From NCBI GenBank assembly GCA_934148875.1, contig CAKPDJ010000031.1:1-16089 (forward strand): a stretch of DNA of 16,089 nt. The letters are read 5' to 3'. The notes under the pieces are model-generated. The model was given only the letters and a program-made list of their open reading frames with translations. It was not told the DNA's origin and did no database searches. The stretch is from an uncultured Bacilli bacterium. GTDB lineage: Bacteria; Bacillota_I; Bacilli_A; RF39; UBA660. The position numbers and the translations under genes were made by a program. Position 1 is the stretch's first letter. The number at the start of each line of letters is the position of its first letter. Shown piece after piece: positions 7,334-13,882 of the stretch.

Positions 7334-9526
7334 ATGAAAAGAATAAAGAGTTTAAATATTATGTTTATTCTACTTATGATAATATCAATGCTTTCTATTT
7401 TAACCCGCGTAGATGCTGCTACTGCTACCGTTGGATTTAGTGGTGATTCAACGGTTAGCATTGGTAGTAATATCACTATTAAAATGTATGTAAATAGTGA
7501 TTCATCAACTAATGGAGGTATAGTTAGTGTTGGAGGTAATTTATCATTTGATAGTAATTATTTAGAATATGTATCAGGAACTGGTACTAATTCACCATAC
7601 AAATTTCAAATTAATACTAGCGCTAATTATATAATTGCTGGATTAGATACAACACTTGATAGTGGTATAACTAGTAAAACAGAAGTATTTACATTTGTAT
7701 TTAAAGCTAAAAAAGTAGGTAATACTCAAATAACTTTAACTAATGCTAAACTAAGTGATGTTTCTAGTAAGCTAACAACAACAGTTAGTCCTAAAACTAT
7801 AACTATTATTGATAGTGAACCAACACCTACGCCAACACCAAGCCCTAGTCCATCTCCTAGTCCAAGTCCGTCACCTAGTCCTAGCTCTTCAACTAAAAGT
7901 AGTGATGCAACACTAAAAAGTTTATCAGCAAGTGGTTATACTTTAAGCCCATCATTTAGTAAAGATAATACTTCTTATACTGTAAAAGTTCCTAAAACAG
8001 CTACAACAGTAAAATTAGAAGGAACTGTTAATGATAGCAAAGCATCAGTATCAGGATTAGGTAATATTACCTTAACTGGTGATACAACTACAGCTACTAT
8101 TAAAGTAACAGCAGAAGATGGAACTACTAAAACTTATACTGTAAAAATTGAAAAAGAAAAAGAAGATACTACTACTAAGAGTAGTGATGCAACATTAAAA
8201 AAACTAGATATTGGTGGTTTTACTTTAAATCCAACATTCAAAAGTAATGTTAATACTTATTCAATCAAAGTAAAAAATAATATAACAGGTTTAGATGTAA
8301 CAGCTATTCCTAATCATGAAAAAGCTAAAGTTAGTATTTCTGGTAATAAAAACTGGAAAGAAGGAACTAACACTGTAACTATTAAAGTAACGGCTGAAGA
8401 TGGTAGTGTAAATAATTATATTATTAATGTTGAAAGAGAAGCATCAAATAATAATAAAGATAATCAAACAACTAAATCAAGTGACAACTATTTAAAAAGT
8501 TTAACTATTACTTCATCACATGAGATAAAACCAAGTTTTAATAAAAATGTAACAAGTTATAATATTACAGTACCATATGAAGTTGACAAACTAAATCTTA
8601 GTGCTATTCCAAATGATAGTAAATCTAAGGTAGAAATAACTGGTAATGAAAACTTTAAAGTAGGCGAGATAAATACTGTTGAAATTAAAGTAACAGCAGA
8701 AGATGGAAGTATTCGTATTTATTCTTTAAACGTTACCCGTAGTACTACTTCTAGTAAAACAGATTTAAAAGATATTATAATTGATAATGCTGATCTTAGT
8801 CCTAAATTTGATCCTAATAATCAAGATTATACAACTAAGGTAGATGGTAAGACTGATAAATTAGATATTAAGGCAAATCCAAGTGACAGTAGTAGCAAAG
8901 TAGAAATAATTGGTAATGAGAATTTAAAAGAAGGACATAATACTGTTTTAATTAAAGTAACTGATAAAGATGGATTTATTAAATATTATTCAATAGATGT
9001 TGAAAAAGAAAAACAAGAATCTAAAATATTAGGCTTAACACCTGTTCAATTTGGTATTATAGCTGGAATAATCAGTCTATTATTACTATGGATTTTGTTG
9101 TTATTATTCCGTAAGAAGAAAGATGATGATGACAATAATGATAATAATTCAAATCCTAAACCAGTAACACCAATTATTGAAGTAAAACCAGAATTTAACT
9201 TTGGTTCTAAAAATTCATCTGATGATGATGTAGTTCATGGTAACTTTAACCAGAGTAGTGATCTTTCAAAAGAAGAAGTTAAAAGACTAGATACACCTAG
9301 AACATATGATGCTGATTATGAAGAAGATGTTCCATATGACCCATATGATGAAACAGTAACTAAACGAGAAATAATAGATGCTATTCATGAAGCTACTAAA
9401 ACTAAAGATCCATCAAAATTAAAAATGTTACTACAACAGGACGCATTAAACCAAAAGAAAAAAGAATTAAAAAGAAAAGAAGAGGAACAAAGAAGATATC
9501 AAAATAATGATGACGAATGGAGGTAA
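7334..9526 (+). CDS. membrane-anchored cohesin protein with long cytoplasmic tail
   Basis: This 730-residue surface protein has a signal peptide (1-28), then a clear cohesin domain (about 30-160, starting ATVGFSGDSTVSIGSNITI and running through GGNLSFDSNYLEYV and FTFVFKAKKVGNTQITL). A Pro-Thr/Pro-Ser linker follows (161-187), then four cadherin-like repeats (about 188-275, 281-370, 380-470, 473-558). One transmembrane helix (about 572-592) is followed by RKKK, placing the last 138 residues in the cytoplasm. That tail is acidic and Asp/Asn-rich at first, then a charged helical segment rich in Lys and Glu. The start has a strong AGGAGGAG site at 7323-7330, overlapping the previous stop. Cohesins bind dockerins, so the natural partner is the dockerin of the upstream protein. 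The long tail is unusual for an anchor and could contact cytoplasmic proteins. Confidence 0.85.
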   Translation: MKRIKSLNIMFILLMIISMLSILTRVDAATATVGFSGDSTVSIGSNITIKMYVNSDSSTNGGIVSVGGNLSFDSNYLEYVSGTGTNSPYKFQINTSANYIIAGLDTTLDSGITSKTEVFTFVFKAKKVGNTQITLTNAKLSDVSSKLTTTVSPKTITIIDSEPTPTPTPSPSPSPSPSPSPSPSSSTKSSDATLKSLSASGYTLSPSFSKDNTSYTVKVPKTATTVKLEGTVNDSKASVSGLGNITLTGDTTTATIKVTAEDGTTKTYTVKIEKEKEDTTTKSSDATLKKLDIGGFTLNPTFKSNVNTYSIKVKNNITGLDVTAIPNHEKAKVSISGNKNWKEGTNTVTIKVTAEDGSVNNYIINVEREASNNNKDNQTTKSSDNYLKSLTITSSHEIKPSFNKNVTSYNITVPYEVDKLNLSAIPNDSKSKVEITGNENFKVGEINTVEIKVTAEDGSIRIYSLNVTRSTTSSKTDLKDIIIDNADLSPKFDPNNQDYTTKVDGKTDKLDIKANPSDSSSKVEIIGNENLKEGHNTVLIKVTDKDGFIKYYSIDVEKEKQESKILGLTPVQFGIIAGIISLLLLWILLLLFRKKKDDDDNNDNNSNPKPVTPIIEVKPEFNFGSKNSSDDDVVHGNFNQSSDLSKEEVKRLDTPRTYDADYEEDVPYDPYDETVTKREIIDAIHEATKTKDPSKLKMLLQQDALNQKKKELKRKEEEQRRYQNNDDEWR
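9519..9523 (+). promoter_or_regulatory. ribosome binding site deciding the start of the third operon gene
   Basis: GGAGG at 9519-9523 lies inside the last codons of the preceding gene, 7 bases before ATG 9531. An in-frame ATG at 9507 has no such site and would add eight residues (MMTNGGKN) in front of a normal signal peptide, so 9531 is the better start. Confidence 0.8.
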
Positions 9527-9530
9527 GAAT

Positions 9531-11225
9531 ATGAAAAGATTGAAAAATAGAAAATTCAGTTTTCTAATTCTTTCCTTCTTTCTTTTTTTATGTCCTCTAA
9601 CAGTTAAAGCAACAAATGCTAACGTAAGCTTTTCAGGAAACAATTCAGTTTATAATGGTAATACTATCGATATAACATTAGTTGTCTCAGAGTCAGGTAG
9701 TAAAAATGATGAAGGTATATCAGGAATACAAGGGCCAATTAGTTATGATACATCTAAACTAGAACTCATTTCTACTAAAAGCCATAGTTTAAATGTTAAT
9801 TATAATTCAGGTAAAATTGTTGGAATGGTAACAAGCCAAGCTGAGTATTTGCGAGGCACTAAAAATGTAATAACATTTACTTTCAAAGCTAAAGCTTTAG
9901 GTAGTGCTACTGTTAGTATTAAAGCTGACGTATCAGATGCTGATGGTAAAAAAATATTTTCAAATACTGTTTCTAAAACTATTTCTATTACTAATCCACC
10001 AAGTTCAAATAATAATTTAAGTAGTTTATCAGTTAGTAACGGTAATATTAATTTTAATAAAAACAACACTAATTATAGTATATCAGTAGATTCCAATGTA
10101 TCTAGTATTACTATTAGTGCTACTAGTGAAGATAGTGGTGCTAGTATTAGTGGTACAGGTAACAAAAATCTTAATTATGGTAACAATAAATTTGATATTG
10201 TTGTAACAGCTCCAAGTGGTGCTAAAAAAACTTATACTATCAATATTAATCGTAAGGATATTCGTAGTGGTAATAATAAACTATCTAGTTTAAATGTAAA
10301 TGGAGGAACCCTTAGCCCTAAATTTAATTCTAATACTGAAAGTTATAGCATTTCTGTTCCATATAGTATTTCTAGTTTAACCATAAATGCTAAAGCAGAA
10401 GATGCAAAAGCTAAAGTAACTATTTCTAATAATAATTTAGTAGCAGAGGAAACCACAGCCGTAAAAGTTATAGTAACTGCTGAAAATGGTAGTACTAAAA
10501 CTTATACCATCAATGCAACTCGTGGCAAAGATCCCAATAAGGTTTTATCTACCAACAATTATCTATCAAATTTAACTGTTTCAACTGGTACACTAAGTCC
10601 ATCATTTAATAAAGAACAGGAAAATTATATTGTATATCTTCCTTATGAAATTGATAGTATTAAAATAAATACTCAGGTTGAAGATACTAGATATGCAACA
10701 GTTAAGATAGAAGGTCCAGATAAACTTAGTACTGGTAATAATAATTATAAAATTACTGTAACAGCCGAAGATAATTCTACTAAAATTTATACACTAGTAG
10801 TATCAAGAGGCATTAACATGACTGGAGAAGGTATAAATTCTAATATTTATTTAAAAAGTATAAAAATAAAAAATGGCTCTTTAAAAGGAACCTTCAATAA
10901 AGAAGTATATAATTATACTTATACTGGTGGAGAAATAGAAGCAATACCAGAAGATGGCAACAGTACCGTAACTATCATAACTCATGATAATATAACTAGC
11001 ATTATAGTTAAATCAGCAACCGGTGAGTTAGGTGTATATACTTTGACTTTAAATAAAGGTAATTTCTTAAATATTATTTTAAGTCTTGGATGTCTAATCC
11101 TAATAGCAGGTGGTGTATTCGTAGGATATCATGTTGGAAAAGAAAAAGAAAGTTCTAAGTCACTTTTAAGCAAAATAAAAAAGCCTAGATTAAAAAGAAA
11201 AAAAGAAAAACAAGCAAATGATTAA
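9531..11225 (+). CDS. membrane-anchored cohesin protein with short basic tail
   Basis: This 564-residue protein is a shorter sister of its upstream neighbour. It has a signal peptide (1-27, ending TVKA), a cohesin domain (about 28-155, including NVSFSGNNSVYNGNTIDI, GPISYDTSKLELI and ITFTFKAKALGSATVSI), and then cadherin-like repeats at about 157-241, 246-331, 338-426 and a shortened fourth at 434-508. A transmembrane helix (about 512-536) precedes a 28-residue, strongly basic cytoplasmic tail. It lacks the Pro/Ser linker and the long acidic tail of its neighbour. The only cysteines lie in the signal peptide and the membrane helix, and there is no lipobox. It begins 4 bases after the preceding stop, so the two are surely co-transcribed. 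It is presumably a second cell-surface receptor for dockerin-bearing proteins. Dockerin binding is inferred from the family. Confidence 0.83.
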   Translation: MKRLKNRKFSFLILSFFLFLCPLTVKATNANVSFSGNNSVYNGNTIDITLVVSESGSKNDEGISGIQGPISYDTSKLELISTKSHSLNVNYNSGKIVGMVTSQAEYLRGTKNVITFTFKAKALGSATVSIKADVSDADGKKIFSNTVSKTISITNPPSSNNNLSSLSVSNGNINFNKNNTNYSISVDSNVSSITISATSEDSGASISGTGNKNLNYGNNKFDIVVTAPSGAKKTYTININRKDIRSGNNKLSSLNVNGGTLSPKFNSNTESYSISVPYSISSLTINAKAEDAKAKVTISNNNLVAEETTAVKVIVTAENGSTKTYTINATRGKDPNKVLSTNNYLSNLTVSTGTLSPSFNKEQENYIVYLPYEIDSIKINTQVEDTRYATVKIEGPDKLSTGNNNYKITVTAEDNSTKIYTLVVSRGINMTGEGINSNIYLKSIKIKNGSLKGTFNKEVYNYTYTGGEIEAIPEDGNSTVTIITHDNITSIIVKSATGELGVYTLTLNKGNFLNIILSLGCLILIAGGVFVGYHVGKEKESSKSLLSKIKKPRLKRKKEKQAND

Positions 11226-11246
11226 AATTTAAAAAATTATCAAAAA

Positions 11247-11263
11247 TGCACAATCATTGTGCA
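11247..11263 (+). terminator. perfect hairpin upstream of the operon terminator
   Basis: A perfect 7-bp stem TGCACAA/TTGTGCA with loop TCA lies 21 bases after the stop of the third cohesin/dockerin operon gene. No T-run follows, so it is a weak terminator or a 3'-end protecting stem. It shares the TGCACA/TGTGCA arm with the hairpin at 11285-11319. Confidence 0.4.
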
Positions 11264-11284
11264 AAATAGGGTAGAAAAAACAGT

Positions 11285-11321
11285 AAAATGCACAGTATTT
11301 CAAAAATATTGTGCATTTTTT
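11285..11321 (+). terminator. Rho-independent terminator of the cohesin/dockerin operon
   Basis: A 16-bp stem (11285-11300 with 11304-11319, one G-T wobble, 3-base loop) runs into TTTTTT. Its A-rich left flank and T-rich right flank are symmetric, so it could also stop transcription from the other strand. Confidence 0.8.
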
Positions 11322-11330
11322 CTAAAAAGC

Positions 11331-11358
11331 TTGATTTATTTATAAAATAATATATAAT
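11331..11358 (+). promoter_or_regulatory. promoter of the perR-hydrogenase-rubrerythrin operon
   Basis: -35 TTGATT (11331-11336) and -10 TATAAT (11353-11358) are separated by 16 bases. Transcription would start near 11365, directly inside the Fur-like box, so a bound regulator would block initiation. Confidence 0.6.
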
Positions 11359-11362
11359 TATA

Positions 11363-11381
11363 ATTGATAACAATTATCAAT
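11363..11381 (+). promoter_or_regulatory. Fur/PerR-type operator
   Basis: ATTGATAACAATTATCAAT is an inverted repeat. Its core TGATAAC-A-ATTATCA matches the 7-1-7 Fur-family box (TGATAATnATTATCA) at all but one base. It sits at the expected transcription start and 11 bases before the regulator's ATG, indicating autoregulation of the whole operon. The second and second-to-last bases of the core (G and C) are those of Fur boxes; the classical Bacillus PerR box has T and A there. Confidence 0.75.
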
Positions 11382-11391
11382 AGAGGAGTAT

Positions 11392-11790
11392 ATGAAAGAA
11401 AGAAATACGAAGCAAAAAGAGTTAATACTAGATGTAATGAGGCATAATAAAAATCATCCTACTATAGCTGAGATTTATAGTTTAGTTAAAAAGATAGATC
11501 CAACTATTGGACAAGCTACTGTTTATCGTAATGTTAAAAAATATGTAGAAACTGGTAAATTATATGTAGTTAAAACTATAGGTGGTATTGATCATTATGA
11601 TTATACTAAAGACCATGTTCATTTTGAATGTATGAACTGCGGTAAATTAATTGATATAATGGATGATGATTTATTTACACAATTAAAATCAAGATTTCAA
11701 AATAGAAATGAAAAAATATCTTCTTACCAAGTATCAATTCAAGGATACTGCGAAGAATGTATGAGAGGTAATAATGGAAGTAAAAAGTAA
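11392..11790 (+). CDS. perR: PerR-like Fur-family metal-dependent repressor
   Basis: This 132-residue DNA-binding regulator has an N-terminal winged helix (about 1-70, with QATVYRNVKKYVETGKLY as recognition region). Its C-terminal metal/dimer domain carries two CxxC zinc pairs (C80/C83 and C120/C123). By motif alignment with Bacillus PerR, the regulatory metal site is H22 (in HPT), D70, H75, H77 and D88. Asp at the last of these is the PerR hallmark, allowing Fe-dependent peroxide sensing by His oxidation; Fur usually has Glu there. It is slightly short at the N-terminus (PerR is about 145 residues). A GAGGAG ribosome binding site at 11383-11388 precedes the ATG. It is the first gene of an operon with a hydrogenase and rubrerythrin, which fits a peroxide regulon. 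Fur or Zur is the alternative; the Fur-family call is near certain, the PerR subtype likely. Confidence 0.8.
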   Translation: MKERNTKQKELILDVMRHNKNHPTIAEIYSLVKKIDPTIGQATVYRNVKKYVETGKLYVVKTIGGIDHYDYTKDHVHFECMNCGKLIDIMDDDLFTQLKSRFQNRNEKISSYQVSIQGYCEECMRGNNGSKK

Positions 11791-13093
11791 AATTCCTATA
11801 TCACTAAATAATCCAGGTATTCAAAGAGTTATTGAAAGATGTACTAATTGTGGTGTATGTAGAAACATTTGCACCAACAAAGTAGGTATCTGCTACGAAG
11901 AAAATATAAGTAATAATCCTGCTTGCCTTAGCTGTGGTCAATGTATATTAAATTGTCCCATGGGAGCAATAACTCCCAAATATGAATACCAGAAAGTTAA
12001 AACTGAACTAGCCAATCCTAACAAAATCGTAGTTGCTTTTCTAGCTCCAGCTGTTAGAGTTTCACTTGGTGAACTATTTAAAATGGAACCTGGCACTAAT
12101 TTAGAAAAAGAAATAGTAACAGCTTTAAAAAAATTAGGATTTAACTATGTCTTTGATACAACATTTGGTGCAGATCTTACTGTAATAGAAGAAGCAAATG
12201 AACTACTTAATAGAATAAAAAATAAACGTAAATTGCCACAGTTTAGTAGTTGTTGTCCATCTTGGGTAAGATATACTGAAATATATCATCCAGAGCTCTT
12301 AGAAAATTTATCTAGTTGTAAAAGTCCTATCAGTATGCAAAATACGATAGTTAAAACTTACTTTGCTAATCAAAAGAATATAAAAAAAGAAAATATTGTA
12401 ACTGTAGCTATTACGCCATGTACTTCTAAGAAAATGGAAATCAAAAGAGAAGAAATACCTGATGGTGATTATGTTTTAACTACTAATGAGTTAGGTATTT
12501 TTCTAAAAGAAGAAGGAATTGACCCTAGTAATTTAGAAAAAACAGAATTTGATAGTGTTTTTGGTAAAGGTAGTGGTGCAGGAATTATTTTTGGTAATAG
12601 TGGTGGTGTTTCTGAAGCAATTATTAGAACCATTTACCATTTAATTACTGGCAAAGACCCTGATAATAATCTATTAAACTATACACAGGTAAGAGGACTA
12701 AATGGTATAAAAGAAGCTAGTATTAACATAAATGATATTTGTTTAAATATAGCTGTTGTATATGGAATGCCTAATCTAGAAAAATTAATAACTAGTGGTA
12801 TTTCTAAATATGATTTTATTGAAGTAATGAATTGTCCTGGTGGCTGTATAGGTGGTGGTGGACAGCCATTAGTTTCAATAAATAAGCAAGATGAAATAAA
12901 CAAGCTAAGAATAGAAGGACTATATAATATAGATGATAAGAAAAATATTAGATGTTCTTATCAAAATAAAGAAATTAAAAGACTATATGATGAGTTTTTA
13001 GATACTCCACTAAGTAGTAAAAGTTATGAACTACTACATACAACTTATCAAAATAAAAGTGAGTTATTAAAAGAGAAATCTTTTAATATATAG
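11774..13093 (+). CDS. [FeFe] hydrogenase, two-cluster ferredoxin domain plus H-cluster domain
   Basis: This 439-residue cytoplasmic enzyme interconverts H2 with protons and electrons. The N-terminus holds two [4Fe-4S] motifs, CxxCxxCxxxC at residues 23-33 and CxxCxxCxxxCP at 51-62. The H-cluster domain shows the three signatures: SSCCPSW (158-164, including the Cys used in proton transfer), TPCTSKKME (214-222, where many group A enzymes have MPC) and EVMNCPGGCIGGGGQP (350-365, ligands C354 and C358). CKSP at 182-185 is also conserved. It lacks the extra N-terminal clusters of the large clostridial enzyme. A polar tail of about 75 residues follows the last motif. The gene overlaps the regulator by 17 bases, with an AGAGG site at 11764-11768, so translation is probably coupled. 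No maturation genes (hydE, hydF, hydG) are in the window. Operon context suggests H2 oxidation feeding the rubrerythrin, though H2 evolution or a redox-sensing role cannot be excluded. Confidence 0.9.
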   Translation: MEVKSKIPISLNNPGIQRVIERCTNCGVCRNICTNKVGICYEENISNNPACLSCGQCILNCPMGAITPKYEYQKVKTELANPNKIVVAFLAPAVRVSLGELFKMEPGTNLEKEIVTALKKLGFNYVFDTTFGADLTVIEEANELLNRIKNKRKLPQFSSCCPSWVRYTEIYHPELLENLSSCKSPISMQNTIVKTYFANQKNIKKENIVTVAITPCTSKKMEIKREEIPDGDYVLTTNELGIFLKEEGIDPSNLEKTEFDSVFGKGSGAGIIFGNSGGVSEAIIRTIYHLITGKDPDNNLLNYTQVRGLNGIKEASININDICLNIAVVYGMPNLEKLITSGISKYDFIEVMNCPGGCIGGGGQPLVSINKQDEINKLRIEGLYNIDDKKNIRCSYQNKEIKRLYDEFLDTPLSSKSYELLHTTYQNKSELLKEKSFNI

Positions 13094-13116
13094 ATGTAAG
13101 AAAGAAGGTAAATAAG

Positions 13117-13668
13117 ATGAATTATGAAAAACTAAAAGGTTCTAAAACAGAACAGAATTTAATGACTGCTTTTGCAGGAGAAAGCCAGGCAAGAAATAAA
13201 TATACATATTATGCTTCTAAAGCTAAAAAAGATGGTTATGAACAAATAGCTGCTATCTTTGAGGAAACTGCTAATAATGAAAAAGAGCATGCTAAATTAT
13301 GGTTTAAATACTTACATAATGGTGAAGTACCATCAACAATCGATAATTTGAAAGATGCCGCAAATGGTGAAAACTATGAATGGACTGACATGTATGCCAA
13401 ATTTAGTGAAGAAGCAAAAAAAGAAGGTTTTGATGAATTAGCATTCTTATTTGATGCTGTAGGTAAGATTGAAAAAGAACATGAAAAGAGATATTTAACT
13501 TTATTAAAAAATATTGAAGATGAATCAATATTTGAAAAAGGTGAAGATAAAATTTGGATTTGTCGTAATTGTGGTCATGTTTATGTTGGCACTAAAGCCT
13601 TAGATGTATGCCCAGTATGTAAACATCCAAGAAGTTTCATGGAAGTAAAAGCTGCTAACTATGAATAA
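13117..13668 (+). CDS. rbr: rubrerythrin (peroxide-reducing diiron plus rubredoxin protein)
   Basis: This 183-residue cytoplasmic protein reduces H2O2 to water at a diiron site with electrons passed from its rubredoxin iron. The ferritin-like four-helix domain (about 1-135) carries E22 (in AFAGESQARNKY), E55 and H58 (NEKEHAK), E88 and D91 (EWTDMY), and E119 and H122 (IEKEHEKRY) at the ligand positions. D91 replaces the Glu (E97) of the Desulfovibrio vulgaris enzyme. The C-terminal rubredoxin motif has C149/C152 (CRNCGH) and C165/C168 (CPVCKHP). An AAGAAGG ribosome binding site lies upstream of the ATG, 23 bases separate it from the hydrogenase stop, and no promoter is visible between them, so it belongs to the perR operon. 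The length is typical of canonical rubrerythrins with the rubredoxin domain at the C-terminus. The electron donor is not shown by sequence; the hydrogenase is the natural candidate. Confidence 0.93.
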   Translation: MNYEKLKGSKTEQNLMTAFAGESQARNKYTYYASKAKKDGYEQIAAIFEETANNEKEHAKLWFKYLHNGEVPSTIDNLKDAANGENYEWTDMYAKFSEEAKKEGFDELAFLFDAVGKIEKEHEKRYLTLLKNIEDESIFEKGEDKIWICRNCGHVYVGTKALDVCPVCKHPRSFMEVKAANYE

Positions 13669-13695
13669 AAATTAGTCTTAGGATGAAGTCGTAAG

Positions 13696-13733
13696 ATAAA
13701 AGTGTACACAAAAAAGTGTATGCTTTTATTTTT
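13696..13733 (+). terminator. Rho-independent terminator of the perR operon
   Basis: A 14-bp stem (13696-13709 with 13716-13729, two G-T wobbles) has a loop of six A and is followed by TTTT. It lies 27 bases after the rubrerythrin stop. Confidence 0.8.
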
Positions 13734-13829
13734 GGTAATTAATCCCACTAGTAGTTAAAAATAATGCCTAAAAATAAGCAAAATGAATATAATAAGGTGA
13801 GAAAGTAGTATCTATAATTGGGTCGAAAT

Positions 13830-13858
13830 TTGCATACATATCGAAAATATGATATTAT
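13830..13858 (+). promoter_or_regulatory. promoter of the 3D-domain gene
   Basis: -35 TTGCAT (13830-13835) and -10 TATTAT (13853-13858) have an ideal 17-base spacer, placing the start near 13865, about 18 bases before the ATG. The spacer contains an inverted repeat CATAT-CGAAA-ATATG (13837-13851), and TCGAAA occurs twice (13823-13828 and 13841-13846), which could be a regulator site. Confidence 0.55.
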
Positions 13859-13882
13859 TAATATGCCCGAGAAAGAGGAATT

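Noticed and set aside
7848..7890. Short Pro-Ser coding repeats as a possible CRISPR or minisatellite
   Set aside because: The pattern is in frame, imperfect in DNA and explained by a Pro-Ser protein linker. There are no spacers.
12679..12903. Minus-strand open frame opposite the hydrogenase C-terminus
   Set aside because: It is a shadow of the conserved H-cluster codons; the Cys/Pro/Gly content explains the open frame.
13764..13808. Possible 14-residue peptide MPKNKQNEYNKVRK between rubrerythrin and the 3D-domain gene
   Set aside because: No ribosome binding site precedes it, it lies upstream of the predicted promoter, and a frame this short is expected by chance in AT-rich DNA.
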